Origin: Pseudomonadota bacterium
Lineage (GTDB): Bacteria; Pseudomonadota; Alphaproteobacteria; Rhizobiales; Xanthobacteraceae
Assembly (NCBI GenBank): GCA_023451825.1
Contig: JAEXYA010000055.1
Location: forward strand, 62,001 to 126,000
Reading direction: 5' to 3'
DNA length: 64,000 nt
Shown here: piece by piece, positions 8,339-16,851 of the stretch
Layout: every line of letters starts with the position of its first letter
How positions within the stretch are numbered: the stretch's first letter is position 1
Notes under the pieces: model-generated
What the model saw: the letters and a program-made list of their open reading frames with translations, nothing else
The model's database searches: none
What the model was told of the DNA's origin: nothing
Position numbers and translations under genes: made by a program

Positions 8339-9187
8339 TCAGGCATGATGAAACACGAGCGCGCGCAACTCGATGCTCTCACGCGGCGGTGCATCCGGTG
8401 GCGTCGTCGGATCCACGAAAGCGGTATGGGGGCCAAACCGTGTCCGACCATCGGATGCAGAATCGTAGCACTTCAACAGCAGCGCTTCATTGACGTCCAT
8501 TTCCGGAAAATAGAACCACTTGTGGTCGGGATGATAGGTGACGGAATATGTCTCACCCTGCCGGTTCGGATAGATAAGATCGGACGCAACAAGATCCTTC
8601 TGCGCGACACTGGTCCCGTCACACATGGCGAGCGGCGTATCCTTCAACGGCCCCTTGATCGGTCGCCACAGATTGATCACCTGCACGCGTCCGCGCAGCA
8701 ATTCGTCAGCCTCGTCCGGCAGATGCTCACGGACCCGATTTGGTCCAGAGCGCAGGGTTTGATCGACGTGCACGCGGCTCGCGGGCTGACGCGGACCGTC
8801 TCCGCGGACATCCGCCGCGCCAACGACACGTCTACGCACGGTGTGATCGAAAATCAGAATGCGGTCTGCGCCGAGACTGCTGCGAATGAAATCGCTCGCT
8901 TCCGGATAATAGACGCGCTTGACCTCATCATCGTCGTAGAAATCGCGCACCGCCGTGGGTTGATCGACAAGCGCAAAACCCGCCCGATCAAGCGAGAATC
9001 TGTCGCGGATCGGGCGACCATTGGCAATTTTAACCTGCACCGCCTGTGGTAGCGCTGTGCTTCTGGGCTCGCCGGGCGGCGGATCATAAGCATAGGTCCG
9101 CGGCTTATCTTGCATGGGCGCAAGGTAATTCAACTCTGCCGTGACGAACGGCAATGTTCCGCCCTGGATGTCGTAGTGGATGGCCAC
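8339..9187 (-). CDS. CmcJ/NvfI-family 2-oxoglutarate/Fe(II) oxygenase-like protein
   Basis: Probable mononuclear iron oxygenase of the CmcJ/NvfI family, 282 residues. The family includes the cephamycin methoxylation protein CmcJ and fungal isomerase/oxygenases. Visible signatures are SRVHVDQT (the HxD iron-binding pair), INLWRPI, PLAMCDGTSV, KWFYFPEMDVNEALLLKCYDS and RFGPHTAFVDPTTP with the distal His, followed by RESIELRALVF. The GTG start at 9187 has GGGAG 7 nt upstream; reading from the ATG at 9217 would overrun that site. Its natural substrate in bacteria is unknown. It sits between cysH and the flavoprotein operon, so a role in organosulfur or xenobiotic oxidation is inferred. Confidence 0.85.
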   Translation of the reverse strand: MAIHYDIQGGTLPFVTAELNYLAPMQDKPRTYAYDPPPGEPRSTALPQAVQVKIANGRPIRDRFSLDRAGFALVDQPTAVRDFYDDDEVKRVYYPEASDFIRSSLGADRILIFDHTVRRRVVGAADVRGDGPRQPASRVHVDQTLRSGPNRVREHLPDEADELLRGRVQVINLWRPIKGPLKDTPLAMCDGTSVAQKDLVASDLIYPNRQGETYSVTYHPDHKWFYFPEMDVNEALLLKCYDSASDGRTRFGPHTAFVDPTTPPDAPPRESIELRALVFHHA

Positions 9188-9554
9188 AGCGTTTCTCCCG
9201 TGATGATGTTGTCCCATCCGAGATTGACACAGCCATGTTCGACTTCAACGCATACGGCGAAATAGAAATATCCGTCCCAATGCTTCTATGACTACACCGC
9301 GTTTGTTCTGCAGCGGCGCAGCTTGAGCGGAGAATGGCTCTCCTGACAATCGCAGCGAACAACCGACGAGCATTGATCGTCTCGGAGTGTCTCAACTGCG
9401 ATGGATATAATTTTTTACAGCGAAGCAGAAACGCGGCACATTTGTCCTCGGTTCGCGTGAAACTCTGAAATTGTCACCGGAAACCTCTCGCGCATAACTT
9501 CACACCGTCTACCGCGCCGCTTCGGCGCACGCAGACGTGCAGTGGAGAATCTCA
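9188..9554. promoter_or_regulatory. Divergent intergenic region before the flavoprotein operon
   Basis: No gene is visible in these 367 bp. The region carries promoters for the minus-strand CmcJ-like gene and the plus-strand operon beginning at 9555. A locally AT-rich element GATATAATTTTTTACAG (around 9404-9420) is the best-looking -10 candidate for the plus strand. Confidence 0.4.
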
Positions 9555-11174
9555 ATGAGCGAGCACAGGTACCATATTGGCGGGAGCGCTAACGAAGGCA
9601 CTTCGCTCGACGCCGACGTCCTGGTGATCGGCGGTGGACCGGCCGGCACATGGGCTGCGATCAGTGCAGCCAACGAAGGCGCGCGTGTCGTTCTCGTCGA
9701 TAAAGGCTTCTGCGGTACTTCGGGCGCAACTGCTGCAGCTGGCACTGGTGTCTGGTACATTGATCCCGTTGCCGAGAAGCGTGAAGCCGCGATGGCAGGC
9801 CGCGAGAAGATGGGCGGCTATCTCCAGGATCGTCGTTGGATGGCGCGCGTGCTCGATCGCACCTATGAGCAAAGCAACAAGCTCGCCGATTGGGGCTACC
9901 CGTACCCGACCGACACCGATGGCCGCCCGCAGCGCAATTCGCTGCAGGGCCCCGAATATATGCGCCTGATGCGCAAGCGCACCAAGGCAGCGGGCGTCAC
10001 CATCCTCGATCAAAGTCCGGCGCTGGAGCTACTTGTCGATGATGCCGGTGCCGTCGCAGGCGCAGCGGGCGTCCAGCGACAGGATGGCAAACCGTGGCGC
10101 GTCCGCGCCGGCGCCGTGGTGATCGCCACCGGTGGATGCGCATTTCTGAGCAAGACGCTTGGATCGAACGTGCTGACCGGCGACGGATATTTGATGGCCG
10201 CCGAACTCGGCGCCGAACTGACGAGCATGGAGTTCTCCAATCCCTATGCGATTTCCACGGCATTCGGATCGGTAACCAAGACACTGTTCTTCGGCTGGGG
10301 CAGCTTTACCCACCAGGACGGATCGCCCGTCCCCGGTGCGGCGTCGAAAGGTGGTCGCTCCGCCATTGCGCGTGCGCTGCTGAAGGGTCCCGTCTACGCG
10401 CAACTCGACAAGGCCGATGCCGATATCCGAGACGCCATGCGGGCGTCGCAGCCGAACTTCTTCCTGCCATTCGACCGCACCGGTATCGATCCGTTCACGC
10501 AGCGCTTCCCTGTGACACTGCGCCTCGAAGGCACCATTCGCGGCACCGGCGGACTGCGCATCGTCGATGACAGCTGCGCCACCACGGTCCCCGGGCTCTA
10601 TGCAGCTGGCGATGCGGCGACGCGCGAACTCGTCTGTGGCGGGTTCACCGGCGGCGGCAGCCACAACGCAGCCTGGGCGATGTCGTCCGGATTCTGGTCG
10701 GGGCAAGGCGCTGCGCGCTACGTCAAAGGCAATCGCGGCATTCGTGGGCCCGCGACCGGCGCCGGCACGATTGGCCTTCAGCAAGGCACGCGCCCCGCAC
10801 TCAACGGCGCCAATCTCGCAACAGCCGTGCAGGCCGAAGCCTTCCCCTACGAGATCAATTATTTCCGCGAGGCTGGCCGCTTGACGGCGTCGCTCGATCG
10901 CCTCGACACGCTGTGGCACGACGCCACGCGCGCCGGTGCCGCGCCCCATCGGGACATCGTCCGTGCCCGCGAAAGCGCGGCCATGCTGGCCACGGTGCGC
11001 TGGATGTATCGCAGCGCGCTGGCGCGCACCGAGACTCGTGGCATGCATCGTCGCGACGATTTCCCGGAACAGGATGTCGCGCAGCGGCACTACATCACCA
11101 CCGGCGGCCTGGACGAGGTCTGGACATCGATCCGTCCGCATGCCGATGCTTATCTGGCGGAGGCCGCGGAATGA
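9555..11174 (+). CDS. FAD-dependent oxidoreductase, AprA/fumarate-reductase-like flavoprotein
   Basis: Large flavoprotein of the succinate dehydrogenase / fumarate reductase / APS reductase alpha-subunit superfamily, 539 residues. The N-terminal dinucleotide-binding strand reads DVLVIGGGPAGTWAAISAANEGARVVLVDKG (glycines 26-28 and 31), followed by GTSGATAAAGTGVWY. Near the C-terminus DSCATTVPGLYAAGDAATRELVCGGFTGGGSHNAAWAM is the second FAD motif. The ATG at 9555 has GGAGA 6 nt upstream. Its stop overlaps the start of a two-cluster ferredoxin, so the pair resembles an AprAB-like core, but it lacks membrane anchors and the substrate is unknown. Both lead an operon of sulfonate-type transport genes. 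Confidence 0.88.
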   Translation: MSEHRYHIGGSANEGTSLDADVLVIGGGPAGTWAAISAANEGARVVLVDKGFCGTSGATAAAGTGVWYIDPVAEKREAAMAGREKMGGYLQDRRWMARVLDRTYEQSNKLADWGYPYPTDTDGRPQRNSLQGPEYMRLMRKRTKAAGVTILDQSPALELLVDDAGAVAGAAGVQRQDGKPWRVRAGAVVIATGGCAFLSKTLGSNVLTGDGYLMAAELGAELTSMEFSNPYAISTAFGSVTKTLFFGWGSFTHQDGSPVPGAASKGGRSAIARALLKGPVYAQLDKADADIRDAMRASQPNFFLPFDRTGIDPFTQRFPVTLRLEGTIRGTGGLRIVDDSCATTVPGLYAAGDAATRELVCGGFTGGGSHNAAWAMSSGFWSGQGAARYVKGNRGIRGPATGAGTIGLQQGTRPALNGANLATAVQAEAFPYEINYFREAGRLTASLDRLDTLWHDATRAGAAPHRDIVRARESAAMLATVRWMYRSALARTETRGMHRRDDFPEQDVAQRHYITTGGLDEVWTSIRPHADAYLAEAAE

Positions 11175-11491
11175 TCGAGGTTATCGATAGCGAGACCTGC
11201 ACCTCGTGCAATATCTGCGTGCGCGTCTGCCCGACCAATGTGTTCGACAAGACCGACGGCTTTCCCGTCATCGCGCGGCAGGAGGATTGCCAGACCTGCT
11301 TCATGTGCGAGCTGTATTGCCCCGAGGACTCCCTCTACGTGTCGCCCTTCGCGGAAGCCTCCGTCAGCCTTCACGCCACCGAACTGAAGGATGCCGACGG
11401 GCTCGGCAGCTACCGCCGCGCGGTCGGATGGACCAAGGACACCAAGGATCGTCGCGGCACCGATCGCAGTCATGAGCTGTTCGGTCACTAG
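11171..11491 (+). CDS. 2x[4Fe-4S] ferredoxin, AprB-like electron-transfer subunit
   Basis: A 106-residue iron-sulfur protein with two classic CxxCxxCxxxCP motifs: Cys10/13/16/20 and Cys40/43/46/50, followed by a basic tail with KDTKDRRG. Its ATG overlaps the TGA of the flavoprotein gene by four bases (ATGA), implying translational coupling and a complex with that protein. The second motif, DCQTCFMCELYCPEDSLYV, is like those of AprB and of ferredoxin subunits that feed electrons to or from flavoproteins. It most likely shuttles electrons between the flavin and an unseen donor or acceptor. Confidence 0.92.
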   Translation: MIEVIDSETCTSCNICVRVCPTNVFDKTDGFPVIARQEDCQTCFMCELYCPEDSLYVSPFAEASVSLHATELKDADGLGSYRRAVGWTKDTKDRRGTDRSHELFGH

Positions 11492-11536
11492 AGCGCATTC
11501 CGTGGCATCGGACGCTTTTGCGTCCTGGAGTTTGAC

Positions 11537-12364
11537 ATGAACGTGAGATCCGCGGTCGTCGATCGCGTCATCGGATTCCGCCCGGCTGCGCGGCGCATCC
11601 GGACCGAGCGCATGATCGGCTATCGCCTATTGCCATTGGCCGTGCCGCTGGCCATCCTGGTGCTGTGGCAGGTCGCGACCTCGCTGCATCTGCTGCCCGT
11701 TCAGATCCTCCCCTCTCCCTTGCTGGTCGCCAGCACTGCGATCGAACTCATTCGCGGCGGCGAGATCATCGACGGCCTTCGCATCAGCCTGTGGCGGATC
11801 GGGATCGGCTTTGCCATTGGTGCCGGCGGCGGCTTGGTTTTCGGTGCGCTGCTCGGCCTGTCCCGCACCGTTGACGATTATTGCGGATTGACGTTTCGCC
11901 TGCTGGCGCAGATCCCGTCGCTCGGCTGGCTGCCGATCCTGCTGCTCATCTTCGGCCTCGATGAAACGCTGAAATTCGTGCTGATCGCCAAGGCCAGTTT
12001 CGTGCCCACGGTGATCGCGACATCGGAGAGCATCAAGGGAATTCCGGCGCCGTTTCGCGAGGTCGCGCGTGTGCTGCAATTGCCCGCAATCTCCTATCTG
12101 CGCCGCCTCGTCATCCCGGCTACAGTGCCCGGCATTTTCGGCGGCCTGCGCACCGCGCTCAGCCATGCATGGATCGCCTTGATCGTGGTCGAGATGCTCG
12201 CCGCCACCGAAGGTGTCGGCTACACGATGGTCTGGGGCCGCACGCTGTTCCAGATCGATATCGTAATCGTCGGCATGGTAGTGATCGGCTTGATCGGTCT
12301 GGCGATGGATACCGGCCTTGCGCATATCGAGCGCCGCCTGCAGCGCTGGGAGCTGCGCGCGTGA
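11537..12364 (+). CDS. ABC transporter permease, SsuC/TauC family (first of a pair)
   Basis: Inner-membrane permease of the nitrate/sulfonate/taurine importer family (BPD_transp_1), 275 residues with about six hydrophobic segments, starting with LPLAVPLAILVLWQVATSL. The coupling-helix region is EVARVLQLPAISYLRRLVIPATVPGIFGGLRTALSHAW, matching the EAA loop of SsuC. The ATG at 11537 has TGGAG upstream. It overlaps the next permease gene by four bases, and together with the ATPase at 13166 and binding protein at 13930 forms importer 1 of this operon. The substrate is unknown. Confidence 0.9.
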   Translation: MNVRSAVVDRVIGFRPAARRIRTERMIGYRLLPLAVPLAILVLWQVATSLHLLPVQILPSPLLVASTAIELIRGGEIIDGLRISLWRIGIGFAIGAGGGLVFGALLGLSRTVDDYCGLTFRLLAQIPSLGWLPILLLIFGLDETLKFVLIAKASFVPTVIATSESIKGIPAPFREVARVLQLPAISYLRRLVIPATVPGIFGGLRTALSHAWIALIVVEMLAATEGVGYTMVWGRTLFQIDIVIVGMVVIGLIGLAMDTGLAHIERRLQRWELRA

Positions 12365-13158
12365 ATCATCCGGTCGCCAGTGCCTTGCCACAACAAGCTA
12401 GCCGTTTGACTTGGTCACGCGGCCTCGTGCTGCCGGTCGTCCTCGCGCTCGGCTGGGCGTGGTCCGTTCATGCCGGCTGGGTGTCAGGCCCGCTCGCGAT
12501 CCATCCCGAACAATTGCTGACAGCGCCGTTCGACGATGCTGCCGGCCGCGAGATCTGGCGTGCCATCGGCGCCAGCCTGCTGCGTTACGTCACCGGCATC
12601 AGCATCGGCATTGCCGCCGGCCTCGCTTTCGGCACAAGCATGGGCCTGTCGGCCATCGCCGAGCGCGCCGGTGGCGGCACCCTTCACGCCTTGCGACAGA
12701 TCACGCTGTTCGCGTGGATCCCGCTGCTCACCGCCTGGTTCGGCAATGGCGAGGCGAGCAAGATCGTCTACATCGCCCTGTCCGCCTTCTTTCCCGTGGC
12801 GCTGAACACCACCACCGGGCTGCGCAACGTGCCTAGCACCTATCGCGAAGTCTCGCGCGTGCTCGGCCTGTCGCGCCGCCAGGAAATTCGCCGCGTGCTG
12901 ATCCCGGCCGCGCTGCCGACCATTACCATCGGCATCGAGATTGCGCTGATCAGCGGCTGGATCGGCACAGTCGGCGCGGAATATGCCATCGGCAATGGTC
13001 GTGGCATCGGGACTTTCGTGTCCGAAGGCCGCGAGCAGTTCCGCATGGACATCGTGATCATCGGCGTCACTGCGCTGGCTGCTGCCGGCTATCTCGCCAC
13101 GCGGCTGTGCCGTCGGCTGTCGTCGCTGGCGCTCGCGCGCGCCTCCGGCCTGACCTGA
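12361..13158 (+). CDS. ABC transporter permease, SsuC/TauC family (second of a pair)
   Basis: Second inner-membrane permease of importer 1, 265 residues. Reading starts at the GTG at 12361, which overlaps the stop of the first permease (GTGA). It has several membrane spans, the family motif FAWIPLLTAWFGNGEASKIVYIALSAFFPVALNTTTGL, and an EAA loop EVSRVLGLSRRQEIRRVLIPAALPTI. Most Ssu/Tau importers use one permease as a homodimer. Two different adjacent permease genes suggest a heterodimeric channel. Eight bases separate it from the ATPase gene. Confidence 0.9.
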   Translation: MNHPVASALPQQASRLTWSRGLVLPVVLALGWAWSVHAGWVSGPLAIHPEQLLTAPFDDAAGREIWRAIGASLLRYVTGISIGIAAGLAFGTSMGLSAIAERAGGGTLHALRQITLFAWIPLLTAWFGNGEASKIVYIALSAFFPVALNTTTGLRNVPSTYREVSRVLGLSRRQEIRRVLIPAALPTITIGIEIALISGWIGTVGAEYAIGNGRGIGTFVSEGREQFRMDIVIIGVTALAAAGYLATRLCRRLSSLALARASGLT

Positions 13159-13165
13159 GGAAACC

Positions 13166-13915
13166 ATGACTGCGTTCAACGAACTCGCGATCCGTCACGT
13201 CACAAAAACCTATGTGGTCGATGATACTCCGCTGCCCGTGCTGCAGGACGTCTCGCTCTCCGTGTTTCCCGGCGAATTCGTCAGCATTGTCGGCGCCTCC
13301 GGTTGCGGCAAGTCCACATTGCTGCGTCTGATCGTCGGACTCGACGACAGCTTTCGCGGAGAAATCCTGCTCGGCGGTGCACCTGTGAACGGCCCCGGTG
13401 CCGATCGCGGCATCGTGTTTCAGGATCATCGGCTGTTTCCATGGCTGACGCTGACGGAAAATGTCGCGCTCGCACTCGATGCATTTCCTCTGCCGGCCGA
13501 AGAAAAGGCGCAGCGCGTCCACGATGCCATCGCGCTGGTGGGCCTCACCGGCTTCGAACGTGCGCGCCCGGCGCAACTGTCCGGAGGCATGGCCCAGCGC
13601 GCTGCGATTGCGCGGGCGCTGGTGCGACGGCCCTCGATCCTGCTGCTCGATGAGCCACTCGGCGCATTGGACTCGCTAAATCGCACGCGCCTTCAGGATG
13701 CCCTGCTGGACATCTGGGAAGCACAGCGCACCACCGTGATCATGGTGACGCATGACGTCGAGGAGGCCGCCTATCTCTCGACCCGCATCGTGGTCATGGA
13801 GCCGCGCCCCGGCCGCATCCGCAGCGTCATTCCGGTCGAGCTCGACGGACGCGACCGCGCCGCCCCCGAATTCGTCGCGCTGAAACAGCGCGTCCTTGCC
13901 GATCTCCGCCACTGA
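13166..13915 (+). CDS. ABC transporter ATP-binding protein, SsuB/TauB family
   Basis: Cytoplasmic ATPase of importer 1, 249 residues. Motifs in order are Walker A GASGCGKST, Q-loop VFQDHRLFPWLTLTENV, signature LSGGMAQRAAIARAL, Walker B ILLLDEPLGALD and H-loop VTHDVEEAAYLS. The ATG at 13166 has GAGGAAA upstream. It sits between the permease pair and the binding protein gene, in one transcription unit. Confidence 0.94.
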   Translation: MTAFNELAIRHVTKTYVVDDTPLPVLQDVSLSVFPGEFVSIVGASGCGKSTLLRLIVGLDDSFRGEILLGGAPVNGPGADRGIVFQDHRLFPWLTLTENVALALDAFPLPAEEKAQRVHDAIALVGLTGFERARPAQLSGGMAQRAAIARALVRRPSILLLDEPLGALDSLNRTRLQDALLDIWEAQRTTVIMVTHDVEEAAYLSTRIVVMEPRPGRIRSVIPVELDGRDRAAPEFVALKQRVLADLRH

Positions 13916-13929
13916 GCAAAGAGCATATC

Positions 13930-14991
13930 ATGCCGAACATCACCCGACGCCATTTCACCGCAGGTGCCGCCGCATTGCTGGCGACAGCCAGTGCCGCTCG
14001 CGCCGCCGATCAGCCCGACACGATCCGCTTCGGTGCCTTCGGTGCCGGCTTCGGCCAGCCTTTTGGCGTCGCCACCTTCGGCATCGCGCAGGCCAAGGAC
14101 TTCATCGCCAATGAATTCAAGGACACATCGGCCAAGCTGGAATGGACCTATCTCGCCGGCACCGGCCCGGCGGTCAATGAAGGCATTGCCAATGGGCGTA
14201 TCGATTTCGCTCAATATGGTGCGCTACCGAATGTGATCGGACGCGCCAATGGCCTGCCGACGCGCGTGCTGCTGAATTACGGGCCGACGACCATCTTCGG
14301 CGCCGCGCGAAAAGGTCTTCCGATCCATTCCATCAAGGATCTGAAGGGACGCAAAGTCACCTTCCAGAAAGGCACCATCCTGCATTGGGCTTTCCTGCGC
14401 GCCTTGAAGAGCAATGGCCTGACGGCAAAGGACCTCACCATCGTTGACCTCAAGACCGCCGATCAGCTCGCCGCACTTGCTGCCGGCAGCGTCGATGCCA
14501 GCATCGGATCCAGCTCGGTGCTCTCGCTGCGCGAAAAAGGCATCGTCGATATCTTCTACACATCGAAGGATATCGGACCCAAGGTCACCGGCTTCGGCGG
14601 CATCCTCGTCACCGATCAATTCTGTGAAAAATATCCGGACGCCACGCGCCGCGTCGTCACCGGGCTTGTGAAGGCCGTCGCCTGGATCGCGGATGAGGCC
14701 AATCGCGACGAGGCGCTGCGCATCTGGTCGAAATCCGGCACGCCCTATGAGGCACTGCAGGAGGAATTCCGCGGGCAACCTTTGAAAGACGCTTTTAACC
14801 CGCTGGTCGATGAATTCCTGCTGGCCCAGTTCCAGGACGTGATCGATTTCTCGAAAGAGGAAAAGCTGATCCGCAGCGACATCGACGTCAAGCAATGGGC
14901 GCTTGCCGCGCCTTTGGACCAGGCGCTGGCCGATTTGAAGCTGGAGAAATTCTGGACGAGGCGCCAGGCCGACGGAACGCCAAAGGCTTAA
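13930..14991 (+). CDS. ABC transporter substrate-binding protein, SsuA/NMT1-like (importer 1)
   Basis: Periplasmic binding protein of the sulfonate/nitrate/taurine family, 353 residues. The N-terminus TRRHFTAGAAALLATASAARA has a twin-arginine-like RRHF motif, then the mature domain TIRFGAFGAGFGQPFGVATFGIAQ. Family features are GRIDFAQYGALPNVIGRANGLPTRVLLNY and GRKVTFQKGTILHWAFLRALKSNGL. It follows its ATPase gene by 14 nt and precedes another binding protein gene by 43 nt. Ligand unknown, although a sulfonate or related compound is reasonable from context. Confidence 0.9.
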   Translation: MPNITRRHFTAGAAALLATASAARAADQPDTIRFGAFGAGFGQPFGVATFGIAQAKDFIANEFKDTSAKLEWTYLAGTGPAVNEGIANGRIDFAQYGALPNVIGRANGLPTRVLLNYGPTTIFGAARKGLPIHSIKDLKGRKVTFQKGTILHWAFLRALKSNGLTAKDLTIVDLKTADQLAALAAGSVDASIGSSSVLSLREKGIVDIFYTSKDIGPKVTGFGGILVTDQFCEKYPDATRRVVTGLVKAVAWIADEANRDEALRIWSKSGTPYEALQEEFRGQPLKDAFNPLVDEFLLAQFQDVIDFSKEEKLIRSDIDVKQWALAAPLDQALADLKLEKFWTRRQADGTPKA

Positions 14992-15034
14992 GTCGGCGAT
15001 CTCTCGCTCATTCATCATAACAGGAAAACGATAC

Positions 15035-16078
15035 GTGACCCGATCTCTCACGCCGCCATACGCGCTCTCGCTCAACCGCCGCAGCCTGCTGATCGGCGCC
15101 GGCGCCGTGGCCACCACCGGCCTGCTGGGCGCACCGGCCATCGCACAGGCCCGCAGCAAGGCCGTGCTCGCCTATGGCAGCACCGGCTATACCTGGGCGC
15201 TGCCCTATGTGGCGGAAGCCGCCGGCCTCTGGCAGAAGGCCAATGTCGATTTGACGACCTCATCTTTCGAAACCGGCCGCGACGCGATGCAGGCACTGCT
15301 GTCGGGCTCGGCAGATTTTTCCGCCTCGACCGACACGCCACTCGTCTTCGCAGCCCTCACGGGATTGCGGCCGGTCGCGGTGATCAATTACAGCCGCTAT
15401 TCGCGCGACATGAAGATCGCCATCAAGAAAGGTGGCCCGATCGACCCGAAGAATCCCGCCAGCCTGAAAGGCCGCAAAATCGCGACCCGCATCGGCACAT
15501 CCGGGCAATTTTTCCTGGCCAAATATCTCGAACTGGCCGGGCTCAAGCTGCAGGACGTCACGGTCGTCGATCTCGCACCGAACAACATGACGACGGCGCT
15601 GGTGCGCGGCGACATCGACGCCTTTGCCTGGGTCAGCCAGACCGTCGGCGTTGCGCAAAAGCAGTCGAATGGACAGGTCGAAGAGATGTCCCTCGACGGC
15701 ATCGAAAAATACTTCCAGAGCCACCAGTTGCTACTCACCACCGAGCGCGTACTGAAGGAGAAGCCCGAGCTGGTGAACACCGCCGTCAAGGTTTTCCTCG
15801 AAGCCGAGGCCCGCATCGCCAGTGACAAGAACTGGCCCCAGACCATCGCCGAGCGGATCAAGACGCCTGCCAGCGACATTGCCGATGCGACCTCAACATT
15901 CACCTTCAAGCTGACATTCGACGAACGCTTCGTCGATGATCTCGTCAGCCAGGCGCAATGGGCTATCGACTCCGGCCTTGCCAAACCACCCAAAGGCGAG
16001 CTGCGTCCGCTCCTACGCGGTCTCGTCGCCGATGGGCCGGTGAAAGCTGCACAGCCGGACCGCGTGACGCTGACATGA
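15035..16078 (+). CDS. ABC transporter substrate-binding protein, SsuA-like (importer 2)
   Basis: Second binding protein of the operon, 347 residues, starting at a GTG with AGGAAAA upstream. The leader NRRSLLIGAGAVATTGLLGAPAIAQA contains a twin-arginine-like NRRSLL, so Tat export is likely. The mature part reads AVLAYGSTGYTWALPYVAEAAGLWQKANVDL, with GRDAMQALLSGSADFSASTDTPLVFAAL typical of the family. Its stop overlaps the ATG of the second ATPase (ATGA), linking it to importer 2 rather than importer 1. Confidence 0.9.
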   Translation: MTRSLTPPYALSLNRRSLLIGAGAVATTGLLGAPAIAQARSKAVLAYGSTGYTWALPYVAEAAGLWQKANVDLTTSSFETGRDAMQALLSGSADFSASTDTPLVFAALTGLRPVAVINYSRYSRDMKIAIKKGGPIDPKNPASLKGRKIATRIGTSGQFFLAKYLELAGLKLQDVTVVDLAPNNMTTALVRGDIDAFAWVSQTVGVAQKQSNGQVEEMSLDGIEKYFQSHQLLLTTERVLKEKPELVNTAVKVFLEAEARIASDKNWPQTIAERIKTPASDIADATSTFTFKLTFDERFVDDLVSQAQWAIDSGLAKPPKGELRPLLRGLVADGPVKAAQPDRVTLT

Positions 16079-16851
16079 GCCGCCCGCCGTCACTGATCGA
16101 TGTCTTCGGCGTCTCGCAGGTCTATGCGGGGCGCGACGGCGCCCCCACCTGGGCGCTGCGCGATGTGTCGCTGCGGATCGGGGACGGCGAATTCGTCTGC
16201 CTGATCGGCCCATCCGGCTGCGGCAAGACCACGCTGCTGCATCTCATCGCCGGCTTCCTGCAGCCCACCCGTGGCACGGTCGCATTCCAGCAACGCCCGA
16301 TCATCGGTCCCGGCCCGGATCGCGGCGTCGTATTTCAGGAATATGCGTTGTTCGCCTGGATGACCGCCCGGCAGAATGTGGAGTTCGGCCTGCGTGCCAA
16401 GCCGTTGTCGCGCGACGAGCGACGGCGACTGGCACTCAGGGCGCTCGATCGCGTCGGCCTGCTGGCTGCCGCCGACAAATATCCGCATGAAATGTCCGGC
16501 GGCATGCGCCAGCGCGTGGCCGTGGCCCGCGCGCTCGTCGTGGAGCCCAAGGTGCTGCTGATGGACGAGCCTTTTGCGGCCGTGGATGCGATGACCCGGC
16601 AGACGCTGCAGGACGATTTGCTGCGGCTGTGGAAGGAAACCGGCGTCTCCGTCGTCTTCGTCACTCATAATATCGACGAGGCGATCTATCTCGCCCAGCG
16701 CGTGGTGATCATGGCGCCGCATCCCGGAACCATCGTCGCCGATCGTCACATCGACGCCACCTATCCCCGCGATCGCGGCTCGGCTGCGTTCGGCGAACTC
16801 TATGGCACGATCTCCGGCGAATTGACCAACGGCATCCGGAAGGCGGCATGA
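16075..16851 (+). CDS. ABC transporter ATP-binding protein, SsuB/TauB family (importer 2)
   Basis: ATPase of importer 2, 258 residues from the ATG at 16075. Motifs are Walker A GPSGCGKTT, Q-loop VFQEYALFAWMTARQNV, signature MSGGMRQRVAVARAL, Walker B VLLMDEPFAAVD and H-loop VTHNIDEAIYLA. It overlaps both neighbours by four bases, which indicates coupled translation of binding protein, ATPase and permease. An in-frame extension upstream exists but has no family similarity. Confidence 0.94.
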   Translation: MSRPPSLIDVFGVSQVYAGRDGAPTWALRDVSLRIGDGEFVCLIGPSGCGKTTLLHLIAGFLQPTRGTVAFQQRPIIGPGPDRGVVFQEYALFAWMTARQNVEFGLRAKPLSRDERRRLALRALDRVGLLAAADKYPHEMSGGMRQRVAVARALVVEPKVLLMDEPFAAVDAMTRQTLQDDLLRLWKETGVSVVFVTHNIDEAIYLAQRVVIMAPHPGTIVADRHIDATYPRDRGSAAFGELYGTISGELTNGIRKAA

